From NCBI GenBank assembly GCA_950295325.1, contig OX485808.1, forward strand, positions 16,264,527 through 16,328,526: a stretch of DNA of 64,000 nucleotides, in the 5' to 3' direction. Numbering within the stretch: position 1 is the first letter of the stretch; each line of letters begins with the position of its first letter. The DNA comes from Polytrichum commune. Lineage: Eukaryota; Streptophyta; Polytrichopsida; Polytrichales; Polytrichaceae. Shown here piece by piece: positions 1 to 11,358 of the stretch. The notes beneath the pieces were generated by a model, which did no database searches, was not told the origin of the DNA, and saw nothing but the letters and a program-made list of their open reading frames with translations. The position numbers and the translations under genes were made by a program.

Positions 1-1120
1 AATTTTTCTTGTATTCTTCAAGGGGAGTATAGTCTAACATACAAATTGCTACTTACTTTTGTGAGTGTTGCAATAAGAAATATGTTCAGAAGGAGCATTG
101 TTTTCTGAATAGTGAATCTATATAACCTAGCATATTTCATTGATCTGAGCTCAAATACTTGATGACTAATTGGAAAAAGCACTACTCGGAGGAAGTGTCA
201 CATAGAGCACTTAGCTTGTATTAATGGATTGAAAATTAGACCCCAAAATTTTTTTTGGGACAAATTTTGTTCTATGAACCGTATTCATCTAAAGTTTTGG
301 AATTGTTGCTTGTGTGGTGAATGTGTGGTGATTTCATGACAAAGTTAGGTTGGATACAAAGTGTTGCATGCTTTGTTTGTGATGATTAAAGTTGTAGGTG
401 AAAATGTGGTGCTACTTAACTTTGCATCTCTTTTGATAGATTGTTGAAAGTATGATGATGGTCTCATATGTATGACTTTGGGGTTTAGAGGGTTTATGTG
501 CCATAGCCTCTTTCTTCCCATTAATACTCGCCCCTCGTCAACCAGTGTTGCGCACAACAAGGTTCGGTCCTCATTCCTCGAAGTCTGCCCTCCCCTCTCT
601 TTTCTGCAACCTGCATTCTTCCAGGGTTCTCCTCAGTTCGGAAGCCACATGCCTCCTCCCTGCTCGCCCATCCTCGTCGCATGCTATGCCCTACCACAAC
701 CGTGAGTAGCAGATCTCCCCCTTTCCGTGTCACAACAGCATCTTCCTTCAAAACCAGAACCTCTCTTCTTTCCATAGGAGCCGAGCTCTCCCAACTGCCG
801 AAGCTTTCCCCAAACCCGGAAATAACTAGGGTACAGTGACCCCCCTCCCCGAGCCAACAGTGAGAATACCCAATTCGGCCAATAAAACTCAGCTGCCTAA
901 ATTACCCCAAAGTCTTAACCAACTTCCTTTAACGAACCCTCAACCCATTTCCTTTCCCCTTCTAACTACGAACACTAAATTTCAAGCTAATAATCTAATT
1001 CCCAATTCAACTCACAACTTCACTCTTTTATGTTTTTAAAATAATAAATAAAAATCCAACTTCACGTTTTAACACTTCAAAAACCTAAGAACACATGTGG
1101 GCCTGCATTTTGGGCTCACA
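1..1120. repeat. Intergenic DNA ending in a diverged LTR-like 3' end
   Basis: No gene is recognised here. The last ~36 bases, up to the CA at 1120, closely match the end of the solo LTR at 2940-4652 (ACACATGTGGGC, a short variable stretch, then TTTGGGCTCACA). Both ends abut LRR repeat DNA. The CT-rich stretch at about 500-1020 also resembles the interior of that LTR. I therefore read this as the right part of a second, diverged LTR. A left end (TGTC with a matching 5-bp duplication) was not found. Positions 1-470 are AT-rich with nothing identifiable. Confidence 0.45.
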
Positions 1121-1846
1121 GTTGTCAAGCTTGAACATCCGCTCAAATTAAGCTCTGTCAATGAAGTGAGGTTTCCAAATCCCTTGGGTAATGTTGGCAA
1201 GCTTGAACATCGCTCAAATAAAGCTTCGTCAATGAAGTGAGGTTTCCAAGTCCCTCAGGTAATTTTGTCAAGCTTGACCATCTGCTCAAAGTAAGTGTGG
1301 TCAATGAAGTGAAGTTTGCAAATCCCCGGGTAATGTTCTCAAGCTTGAACATCCATACAAATCAAGTCGCGTCAACGAAGTCAGGTTTCCAAATCCCTCG
1401 GATAATGTTGTCAAGCTTAAACATCCGCTCAAATTAAGCTTCGCCAATGAAGTGAGGTTTCCAATTCCCTCGGGTAATGTTGACAAGCTTCAACATCCGC
1501 TCAAATTAAGCCATGTCAAAGAAGTGAGGTTTCCAAGTCCCTCGGGTAATGTTGTCAAGCTTGAAAAATCGATCAAATAAAACCCCGTCAATGAAGTGAG
1601 GTTTGCAAGTCCCTCGGGTAATGTTGTCAAATTTGACCATCCGCTCAAATTAATCTCCAGCAATGAAGTGTGTTTTCCAAGACCCTCGGGTAATGTTGTC
1701 AAGCTTGAACATCCCCTCAAATAAAGCTCCGTCAATGAAGTGAGGTTTCCAATTCCCTCCGGTAATGTTGTCAAGCTTCAACATTCACTGAAACCAAGGT
1801 CCGTCAATGAAGTGAGGTTTGCAAATCCCCCATGTAATGTTCTCAA
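1121..1846 (-). pseudogene. LRR array relic, about ten 72-bp units
   Basis: The minus strand carries tandem 24-codon leucine-rich repeats of the type LxxLxLSGCSSLTTLPEGLGN. They are the same family as the LRR exon of the kinase-NLR gene at 5913-11358. Frames are broken by stops and small indels, so only pieces (for example 1490-1774) stay open. The array is cut on its left by an LTR end at 1120 and on its right by a solo LTR at 1847. It lies downstream of the stop codon of the intact gene, so I infer it is the abandoned C-terminal part of a formerly longer LRR domain, or a dead duplicate. Confidence 0.75.
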
Positions 1847-2818
1847 TGTCGCAACCCTTGCTAGCTCCCTCGACAATCTTGCCAATTTTCAATTCTAGCA
1901 AAGGTTACGAGCGCTAACCCTTCGCATTCCGCCATGCTAATGGTTAGCTCCTCTCACCCCGGACCTTATAGTTCATAAGAGGGGAACCAACCCTCCTACT
2001 TTGCTTTCGGGACTCACCCCTTAATCGGTAACCCATTTCTAGATGTGGACTTCCATCCATGGAAGTCCAATCCTATGTTGATCATCACGTTGCCGGAGCA
2101 ACACTACAACAACCTGAAGCATACTAGACAACTATGGCCTCACAATGGGCCAAAGCCCATGGAGGTCGTGCCGTTCCGCCTCGGGTGGGTGAGGCCACAC
2201 CACCTCACCCATATAAGCCTCTAGGACTCTACGCGGGGCCCCTACCCCACCGTCAAGAGACCTCTTGTCTCTCTACCAAGAGTTGGGGCCAAGTAGACAT
2301 TTTCCTTTAGCTGCTGGGCCTAGAACCCCGAGCAGCTTTAGACCATCATAACTTCCTTGTATTATGTCTGATGCTAACAAGCAACCACTCCATCTTCATC
2401 TACGCTTCACGTAGATGCGGATGGACTCCTCACTTGCCCCATTCAGGCAAGTATTGACAAAGTTATGCCTGTTTGAACCTTGGCAGTCCCGGGAATCACA
2501 CCCAGGCACTGCTGTACCAGGGCGCTGTCCCAGGACATCGCCCCACTCAAATGGCCATAACTCCTAGCTCACACCTCCGATTGAGGTGTTCTTGAGCGTT
2601 CTAGGAACACCACGCCATGAGCTACGCATAGCTCTTGGCCTTACCCTCATGCATCCTAGTCTCTGTGGGTGGAAGGCGTTCCCAGCGCCTGGGGCCCTCA
2701 CCCACACTAGGATTACTTGGGCCCTCTCACCAACGGCGCCACAAGTCCCGGGTGTCACTCCGGGGTCCCCCTTGTGCCCATGGTGTTTCGGGCACTCCTC
2801 ATGGAGAGGTGCGCGACA
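1847..2818 (+). mobile_element. Solo LTR, 972 bp, with 5-bp target duplication CTCAA
   Basis: The segment begins TGTCGCAACCC and ends GTGCGCGACA, giving TG...CA termini with inverted TGTCGC/GCGACA ends. It is flanked by perfect direct repeats CTCAA at 1842-1846 and 2819-2823. A related 937-bp copy with its own different duplication lies at 17652-18588 in the same orientation. There is no internal coding region, so it is a solo LTR left by recombination. It interrupts the LRR relic. Small ORFs inside it on both strands are not genes. Confidence 0.88.
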
Positions 2819-2823
2819 CTCAA

Positions 2824-2939
2824 TGTTGAACATCCATACAAATCAAGTTGTGTCAATGAAGTGAGGTTTCCAAGTCCCTCGGGTAATGTTGTCAAGCTTG
2901 AACATCCACTGAAATAAAACTCCGTCAATGAAGTGAAGT
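2824..2939 (-). pseudogene. LRR array relic between two solo LTRs
   Basis: About one and a half 72-bp LRR units on the minus strand, left between the LTR ending at 2818 and the LTR starting at 2940. It shows that both LTRs inserted into one continuous LRR array. Confidence 0.75.
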
Positions 2940-4652
2940 TGTCAGCCTCAAACTCCCACCCTTATGCGTCGTAGTCCGGGTGGAAGCTCACGACTCACAT
3001 GTGTCAGCCAACTCGTTTCGTCTCAAAACACCATCAACCCACCAATTCCAAGGGTTGAACAATGTGCACACACTCTTTATTATGAGATAGCAACTCACAC
3101 TAGTGCTTTCATGAATGCTTGAAACCCCTCTAATCCTTCAACCCTAACCATAGCTAACTTTTGCTACACACTTGGGAATCCACCATGTGGTCATTCCAAA
3201 TGCCCAAGTATTAACAAATACTTAAACTAACACAGAGTTAAGCGGATTCAAAGGCTGCGGCTCCAGCTCATTCACTAACCATCAACTGTCCTCACTTAAT
3301 TCACCCTACACTACCTTACTATCCCAAAACTCAACTACCAAACAACACTGTCATGCCACCCACACCACTTCTACCCTACACTGCAGCCTCCGCCTTCCGC
3401 ATTGCTCCAAGGGGCCCCTGGAATTCACAGCTCGTCTGCACCTCCCACAATTTGATTAAGCCTCCGACAGCTAGACATAGTCCTCTCCCACCCAGCAGGG
3501 GTCGAGCTTTCTACCAGTAGTGTAGCCACCTTCGCTTGAATCAGTTGGTTCCCATGCTGGCCATTCACGGAGTTCAGACTGAGCTGGGTGAAGGAGATAA
3601 CCTCCCCGAGGTTCGCCATAGCTGCGGCCTCTCTGGGCAGCAACTCAGTGTTGATTTCCCCCGCTTTTCACTCCTCATTCGACATTCCCTTCTCAATGTC
3701 AACAACTTCGACAAATGCCCTGCATCCCACTCTGTTCCTCTTCGGCTAATCCACAGGCTCTAACCTGGCTATAGCCTGGGTTCGAAATCGGAGATTCAGC
3801 ACTGAACTTGCATTCCTGGTTTGAATGATCAGACATTAGCGAAGTGAACCAACCTCAACCTCTCGGCGGCAGAGCAATCCTTTCCAACAGCACGAGTCAA
3901 GGGCCGCAGTCTCACAAACTGTGTACCGGAATTTCGGGTGAGCATCTCGACTTCGGCATTGCTGTAATTCTGTTACCTCCTGGTGCGACCAATCCAATTC
4001 GGAAGCTTTCCGCCAACCCCCATTTGTTGCGATCTGAACCTCCTGGCCTCCTTCCGTTGGACAATTCACCGCATTCAGCCACAATTTCATTAGATCTCTC
4101 GTTCGCCCACCCCCTCGGCTCTTCCTTCACATTCAGCTCGGTGTTGGTATTGCCCACCTGGCCACACCTTCTCCCCACTATCCCTGGTGCCTGCTCGTCT
4201 CCTTCACTTTTTGAGCACAAGCAACAAATCTCAACCATCCCAGCCAGGATCGGCATGCTGCCCCTGCCACAACCGAATCCCATGTTCTCCCTTCAACTGC
4301 TGAGGGCCGCCAGTCCTAACCACTCCTCAGTCCCAAGCTCCGGATTTTCCTAGGGTCGCCAGTGGCCCCCCTCCTTCAATGGTCACTAACCAATCCTAAT
4401 CATGTCAATAAATCCAGATTGCAAGGTGAAAAATCTCCATGCTTACGGCTCCCCCTCCCTTTAACTAACTTCTAACATGATCATAACTATTCCTACCCTT
4501 CTCCAAGCACTAACCCTTACTTACTCCTTAATCCAATCCAAACCCACACTTCCACTCTTTTTATGCTTTTGTAAAATTGATATTAAATCAAACCTGAATT
4601 TTATTGAACTTAAAGGGTTAAGAACACATGTGGGCACCCTTTTGGGCTCACA
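2940..4652 (+). mobile_element. Solo LTR, 1713 bp, with near-perfect target duplication
   Basis: It begins TGTCAGCC and ends GGCTCACA (TG...CA with inverted TGTSAGCC ends). It is flanked by GAAGT at 2935-2939 and GAGGT at 4653-4657, a 5-bp target duplication with one mismatch. LRR repeat DNA continues directly on both sides, which fixes the boundaries. The interior is CT-rich, and its open frames on both strands (for example 3844-4353 and 3912-4283) show no recognisable domain, as expected of LTR sequence. Its last ~36 bases resemble the segment ending at 1120. Confidence 0.78.
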
Positions 4653-5912
4653 GAGGTTTCCAATTCCCTCCGGTAATGTTGTCAAGCTTCAACATTCACT
4701 AAAACCAAGGTCTGTCAATGAAGTGAGGTTTGCAAATCCCCCATGTAATGTTCTCAAGCTTGAACATTCACTCAAATCAAGGTTCGTCAATGAAGTGAGG
4801 TTTCCAAGTCCCTCGGGTAATGTTTTCAAGCTTGAACATTCGTTCAAATCAAGGTTCGTCAATGAAGTGAAGTTTCCAAGTCCCTCGGGTAATGTTGTCA
4901 AGCTTGAACACCCGCTCAAATTAATCAATGTCAATGAAGTGAAGTTTTCAAGTCCCTCGGGTAATGTTGTCAAGCTTGAACACCCGCTCAAATTAAGCTT
5001 CGTCAATGAAGTGAGGTTTTCAAGTCCCTCGGGTTATGTTGTCAAGCTTAAACATCTGCTTAAATTAAGCTCCGTCAATGAAGTGAGGTTTCCAAGTCCC
5101 TCGGGTAATGTTGTCAAGCTTGAACACCCGCTCAAATTAAGCTTCGTCAATGAAGTGAGGTTTCCAAGTCCCTCGGTATCTGTTGTCAAGCTTAAACATC
5201 CGCTTAAATTAAGCTCCGTCAATGAAGTGAGGTTTTCAAGTCCCTCGGGTAATGTTGTCAAGCTTGAACATTCGCTCAAATAAAGCCCCGTCAATGAAGT
5301 GAGGTTTCCAAGTCCCTCGGGTAATGTTGTCAAGCTTTAGCATTCACTGAAATCAAGCTCCCTCAATGAAGTGAGGTTTCCAAGTCCCTCGGGTAATGTT
5401 GTCAAGCTAAAAACTCCGCTCAAGGAAAGTTGCGTAAATGAAGTGACGTCTCCAAGTCCCTCGGGTAATGTTGTCAGGCTTGAACATTCCCACAACTAAA
5501 GCTGCGTCAATGAAGTGAGGTTTCCAAGTCCCTCGGGTAATGTTGTCCAGCTAGAACATCCGAGGAAATAAAGCTCCGTCAATGAAGTGAGGTTTCCAAA
5601 TCCCCCGGGTAATGTTGTCAAGCTTGAACATTCGCTCAAATAAAACTTCGTCAATGAAGTGAGGTTCCAAGTCCCTTGGGTAATGTTGTCAAGCTTGAAT
5701 ATCCGCTCAAATTAAGCTCTCTCAATGAAGTGAGGTTTGTCAAGTCTCCCCGGTGATGTTGTCAAGCTTGAACATCCGCTCAAATTAAGCTTCGTTAATG
5801 AAGTGAGGTTTCCAAGTCCCTCGGGTAATGTTGTCAAGCCTGAATATCCGCTCAAATAAAGCTTAGTCAATGAAGTGAGGTTTCCAAGTCCTTCGGATAA
5901 TGTTGTCAAGCT
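4653..5912 (-). pseudogene. LRR array relic downstream of the kinase-NLR stop
   Basis: About 17 tandem 72-bp LRR units on the minus strand that directly continue the LRR exon of the gene ending at 5913. The gene's stop is a TGA where sibling units have TCA (within the SGCSS motif). The frame then stays open to about 5750. There an extra base in a unit (GTTTGTCAAGTCT instead of GTTTCCAAGTCC) shifts it, and it stops at 5712. Further open blocks lie at 5034-5333 and 4689-5006. I infer an LRR domain truncated by a nonsense mutation, whose tail then decayed. Plus-strand ORFs across this DNA are shadows of the repeat. Confidence 0.8.
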
Positions 5913-7990
5913 TCAACATCCGCCCAAATTAAGCTGCGTCAATGAAGTGAGGTTTCCAAGACCCTCGGGTAATGTTGTCAAGCTTGAACATCCGCTCAAA
6001 TCAAGCTCCGTCAATGAAGTGAGGTTTCCAAGTCCCTTGGGTAATGTTGTCAAGCCTAAACATCCGCTCAAATTAAGCTTCGTCAATGAAGTGAGGTTTC
6101 CAAGTCCCTCAGGTAATGTTTTCAAGCTTGAACATCCGCTCAAATAAAGCCCCGTCAATGAAGTGAGGTTTCCAAGTCCCTCGGGTAATGTTGTCAAGCT
6201 TAAGCATTCACTGAAATGAAGCTCCCTCAATGAAGTGAAATTTCCAAGTCCGTCGGGTAATGTTGTCAAGCTTGAACACCCGCTCAAATTAATCCATGTC
6301 AAGGAAGTGAGGTTTCCAAGTCCCTCGGGTAATGTTTTCAAGCTTGAACAATCGCTTAAATCAAGTTGTGTCAAAGAAGTGAGGCTACCAAGTCCCTCAG
6401 GTAATGTTGTCAAGCCTAAACATCCGCTCAAATAAAGCTTCGTCAATGAAGTGAGGTTTCCAAGTCCCTCAGGTAATGTTGTCCAGCTTGAATATCCTCT
6501 CAAATCAAGCTCTGTCAATGAAGTGAGGTTTCCAAATCCCTCAGGTAATGTTGTCAAGCCTAAACATCCGCTCAAATTAAGCTTCGTCAATGAAGTGAGG
6601 TTTCCAAGTCCCTTGGGTAATGTTGTCAAGGTTGAACATCTGATCAAATAAAGCTTCGTCAATGAAGTGAGGTTTACAAGTCCCTCAGTTAATGTTGTCA
6701 AGCTTGAACATCCGCTCAAATAAAGCCCCGTCAATGAAGTGAGGTTTCCAAGTCCCTCGGGTAATGTTTTCAAGCTTGAACATTCGCTCAAATCAAGGTT
6801 CGTCAATGAAGTGAAGTTTCCAAGTCCCTCGGGTAATGTTGTCAAGCTTGAACACCCGCTCAAATTAATCCATATCAAGGTAGTGAGGTTTCCAAGTCCC
6901 TCGGATAATGTTGTCAAGCTTGAACAGTCGCTTAAACCAAGTTGCGTCAATGAAGTGAGGTTTCCAAGTCCCTCGGGTAATGTTGTCAAGCTTGAACATC
7001 TGATCAAATAAAACTTCGTTAATGAAGTGAGGTTTCCAAGTCCCTCGGGTAAGGTTGTCCAACTTGAACATCCTCTCAAATCAAGTTCCGTCAATGAAGT
7101 GAGGTTTCCAAGTCCCTTGGGTACTGTTGTCAAGCCTAAACATCTTCTCAAATTAATCCATGTCAATGAAGTGAGGTTTCCAAGTCCCTTGGGTAATGTT
7201 GTCAAATTTGAACATCCGCTCAAATCAAGTTTCGTCAATGAAGTGAGGTTTCCAAGTCCCTCGGGTAATGTTTTCAAGCTTGAACATCCGCTCAAATAAA
7301 GCCCCGTCAATGAAGTGAGGTTTCCAAGTCCCTCGGGTAATGTTGTCAAGCTTAAGCATTCACTGAAATGAAGCTCCGTCAATGAAGTGAAATTTCCAAG
7401 TCCCTCGGGTAATGTTGTCAAGCTTGAACACCCGCTCAAATTAATGCATGTCAAGGAAGTGAGGTTTCCAAGTCCCTCGGATAATGTTGTCAAGCTTGAA
7501 CATCCGCTCAAATAAAGCCCCGTCAATGAAGTGAGGTTTCTAAGTCCCTCGGGTAATGTTGTCAAGCTTGAACACCCGGTCAAATTAATCCATGTCAAGG
7601 AAGTGAGGTTTCCAAGTGCCTCGGATAATGTTGTCAAGCTTGAACAGTCGCTTAAACCAAGTTGCGTCAATGAAGCGAGGTTTCCAAGTCCCTCAGGTAA
7701 TGTTGTCAAGGTTGAACATCCAAGGAAATAAAGCTCCGTCAATGAAGTGAGGTTTCCAAATCCCCCGGGTAATGTTGTCAAGCTTGAACATTCGCTCAAA
7801 TAAAGCTTCGTCAATGAAGTGAGGTTTCCGAGTCCCTCGGGTAATGTTGTCAACCTTGAGCATCCCTCAAGATGAAGTGTCGTCAAGGAAGTCAAGTTTC
7901 CAAGTCCGCCATCTAGTGCTTCCAGCATTTCCAATCCCTCTAAATCAAAGCTTTCCAATGAACGCAATTCCCATAGTTGCTGGGGCAATT
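5913..7990 (-). repeat. Tandem 72-bp LRR-coding repeats with higher-order duplication
   Basis: The LRR exon is about 29 units of exactly 72 bp with consensus LTSLTKLYLSGCSSLTTLP. Longer blocks are duplicated in register. DNA around 6121-6240 recurs at 7273-7392 (offset 1152 bp = 16 units), and 6841-6960 recurs at 7561-7680 (offset 720 bp = 10 units). This fits unequal crossing over or slippage in multiples of the repeat. Confidence 0.85.
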
Positions 7991-10900
7991 GTTGAAAGAT
8001 ACCATTGATAAATATGGCCTTCAATTGACATTCGCGTTCTTGGACTTGTGAAAGAAGAACTTTGAATAATTGAAAGTCGGTTGATGCATTGTCCATATGA
8101 TCGTGAATTCTCAGTAGTTGAAGATTGCTTAGATCCAAATGTGAATAATCATTTAGATGGCACTGCGATCCTCTATATAATATACCTTCCACTTTATTGG
8201 CTCCCTGCTTTGCAAGATGTACAAATCATATCAAAACATATAGATTATTAATAAAGTCATTGCAAGATGATGGAATAAAGTAAGCCATTGCAAAGACTAA
8301 AGAAGAATCTAAATTGATTATGAATATCTTGACCGTCATAAACATGAAACTAACCGTCAAATAAAATCTAAATCAAATTGCACATTTGGTTTGTATAGAC
8401 TTTATGAAGGGTACATGGAACAAACATTGTCATACAAATCGTTCATATCCATTCATACCTTGCTTGTAGATTGAGTTGAAGGAATGGAGTCAACACTCCA
8501 AACTCGAGTGCCCAAATATTCTTCATACGTTTCCACAATCATTCGTCCCATGTCACGTAGTTGGTCGTGCATTTCTATGCATCCATATTCACCAATATTT
8601 ACCAACGACCGCTCTATCAACGTATTGAATGATTCTATTTGCGGGATACCTTTAATGGTCCACGTGTACAAGGCTCTATCTATTGACATGCCTTCAGGGC
8701 AAACATCTTTGCAAAAGAAGCACGCTATGTCCAAAAACACATTTTTTTCCTGCATTCCCAATCCATCAAAGCTTATTCTCAATGTGCTCCAAAGTTTCGT
8801 GTCTTCAAATTCTTCCTTGTTACCATCCAAACATCTTCCCCTATTAATTCTTCGTAATGCTCGCTCCCAGCATCGCAATCTCCATTTATCCCGCAAAAAT
8901 GCACCCAATACTCTTAGGCTTAAAGGCAAACCATTGCAAGCTTTCATTATTCTTCCTCCTATATCACAAAATTCAACTGGTAAAGAACCTCCGGTCCCAC
9001 ATGAATGATGCATAAAAAGCTCTTTTGCTGCATTTTCATCCAATGTGTCCACCTCAATTTTGCCCTTCTCTTCGACACGGTCTTTAATCTTGTCCCAATT
9101 GCGGGTTGTTATAATCAATGTGAGGCCCGCATTGTCACTCAAAATATCCCAGTGGAGAAGAGTATCTAGTTGACCTTGATCCTTGATATCATCTAATATT
9201 ATGAGAACCTTCTTACCAACCATAAATTGCTTCAACATGGTTTGTGCATCCACCAAATTTGTTGGGAGGCTTTCACGATCTTTTCCAAAGTCTATTAACA
9301 TGTCACATAAAATCTCAAGGGAATCACTCTTATTCTTCAAGTCTTTGACAAAACATGATGCATTGTAAGCAAACTTCAATTCATCAAATACGGCATTTGC
9401 CAACGTAGTCTTCCCAATTCCACCCATGCCAATGAGACCCAAAATCCTCACTTCCTTGAGGTGATCCTTGACTTTTGTAAGGTTTCGTTGAAGACCAACC
9501 ACCATGTTGTTCATTTGCTTTGTTGTTTCCTTCACCTACATAAACAATGCATGCAATTAGAAACTACTTTTCATTCAAATTACATCCTCAATGACCTACA
9601 TTTTAGTCCAAATAAATAGAAATGACAAGCTATCCATATGAAAATAGTTTTTATTAGGCATTTGAACACCAAAACGGTTCGCACCTCTATCATAGGTTTC
9701 TCTTTGACCTCCTTTGCCTTCTCAATTCTTGAGTTCCTTTGGAGCAAGGCTCCATCCTTTTCAAACTCGGGACATAGGGTTGCCGAGTATGTTTCTCTCA
9801 AAAACATTTTCTTCAAAGCTATCAATTTTTCACAAATTTCAAAAAATGTCGGCCTTTGTAAAGGATCCTCCACCCAACATTCCTCAATCAACCTCGTAAG
9901 CTCTTCACAATTCATTGGCAATTTTGGCCTTTCAAATTCCTTTATTTTTTCCAAAATATCTTTGCAACTCACGACATCGCTCCCAAACGGAGCAATTTGT
10001 GACAAGATCTCTGAACATGTCATAGCAAAGGACCATACATCAGCTTGAAATAAACTTGCATGAGATCCAAGATCTTTATCAACTATCTCCAGTGCCATAT
10101 ACTTAGGTGTACCAGCACGATAGTAGCGTTGTTCCTCGGAAACTTTGCTTTGAACCTCAGTTTTGGACTCGCCATAGTCAGCCAACTTGACCAAGAATCC
10201 GCTAGAATTCAATTTTCCTCCTTTCATGGAATAAGGTCTCAAAAGCACATTTTCCGGCTTTAAATCGAGATGAGCAACATGCATGTCATGAAGATAACAC
10301 ATGCCACTTGCAATTTGGTGCATGATATCAATTGCAACAAGATATGATAACGGTTTAGATTGCTTCTTCAACATGCCACTCAAGCTCATGTCCATGAACT
10401 CCATCACCAAATACAATTTTTCAAGATTTTGGCCATTTTCTCCTTTGCATTTCCGTAAAATTTTGAGAGGCCAGAAACATAACTTGTCTAGGCTCTTGCC
10501 AACTCCACAATAAATGAATTTGATGAGATTCGGATGGCTCAAGCCTGCTAGAATACCGATCTCTTTGGGACAATATGGCACTTGCAAAATCTTTGTTGCA
10601 CATTGAAAGCCCAACCATATTGATTCATAGACCACACCATATCCTCCTTTCCCAATCTCTTTGAGAAGCTTTGGTTTCAATGAATCAATGACATTCGGAA
10701 CCTCCACACTATCAAGCTCTCCACCTTCTAGTTGCGAGTCCCGCAATCTTCGTTGTAAATATTCTCTCCATTCATCGTTGCTATCATGCTTGAGAGTTTC
10801 TTCAAGAACCTTTTCATCGTGCTCAATCTCTTTCAAGGTGGGCATGTCAAGTTCAATGGTAAACCTCAAAGGTTGCGACCCTGGATGGTTTGCTGAATGC

Positions 10901-11358
10901 TTCTCATATATCACATCCCAACAACACTTCAAATCGGACACAAGTTCTCGAAAAGCCTCTTTGTTATTTATTTGGAATGCAATTGCTCGGCATCGATTTT
11001 GATTCCCGCATTCACGCACCACAACTCCCATTCTTTGTGTAATGCAACATAGCTCCTCAAGTGCAACACGAAACTTTTGCTCCTCACCACTCAATGTGAT
11101 AATCTCACCAACACATTCTACGACTTTGTTAAGCTGGGTGAGAAGATGTTTACATTGCTTCTTATTCAATACTTCATATCCATTCGAAATCTCTTCAAGT
11201 GAACGTATTTCTTCCCTCTGCCATTGCAATAAACCTTCAATGTCATATTCGTAAATGGATCCTCTTTGTCGATATGTCCAAAACATCATAAAGCAAGTGC
11301 CAATAGAAATCCAAAACCTTGATAGTTGCTCAAAAAACAATTGTAAAAGCTTCGCCAT
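5913..11358 (-). CDS. Protein kinase-NB-ARC-LRR immune receptor (PNL class), 3 exons
   Basis: Exons are 11358-9685, 9535-8459 and 8204-5913, all joined in phase 0 at GT-AG introns, giving about 1,680 residues. The start is the ATG of MAKLLQL; the open frame upstream has no ATG. Residues ~1-230 are helical and resemble the N-terminal region of plant MLKL-like kinases (inference). The kinase follows: glycine loop GKGGYG (~236), lysine in ATKIL (~256), HLD instead of HRD (~363), DYG instead of DFG (~394), ALE (~422). NB-ARC: P-loop GMGGIGKTT (~594), LIILDDI (~669), GLPL (~760), MHD (~880). The rest is about 29 LRRs of 24 residues. NB and MHD features look TNL-like. It is expected to act as an intracellular pathogen sensor. 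No frame break was seen. The LRR array continues beyond the stop as a relic, so this allele may be shortened. Confidence 0.88.

Noticed and set aside
3844-4353. 169-codon plus-strand ORF and 123-codon minus ORF within the LTR at 2940-4652
   Set aside because: They overlap each other on opposite strands, show no domain, and lie inside a solo LTR.
4477-5283. 268-codon plus-strand ORF of repeated PSPSGNVVKLEHPLK units, and similar plus-strand ORFs to 7731
   Set aside because: These are the antisense reading of the 72-bp LRR repeats. The minus strand encodes the recognisable LRR protein in frame with kinase and NB-ARC exons.
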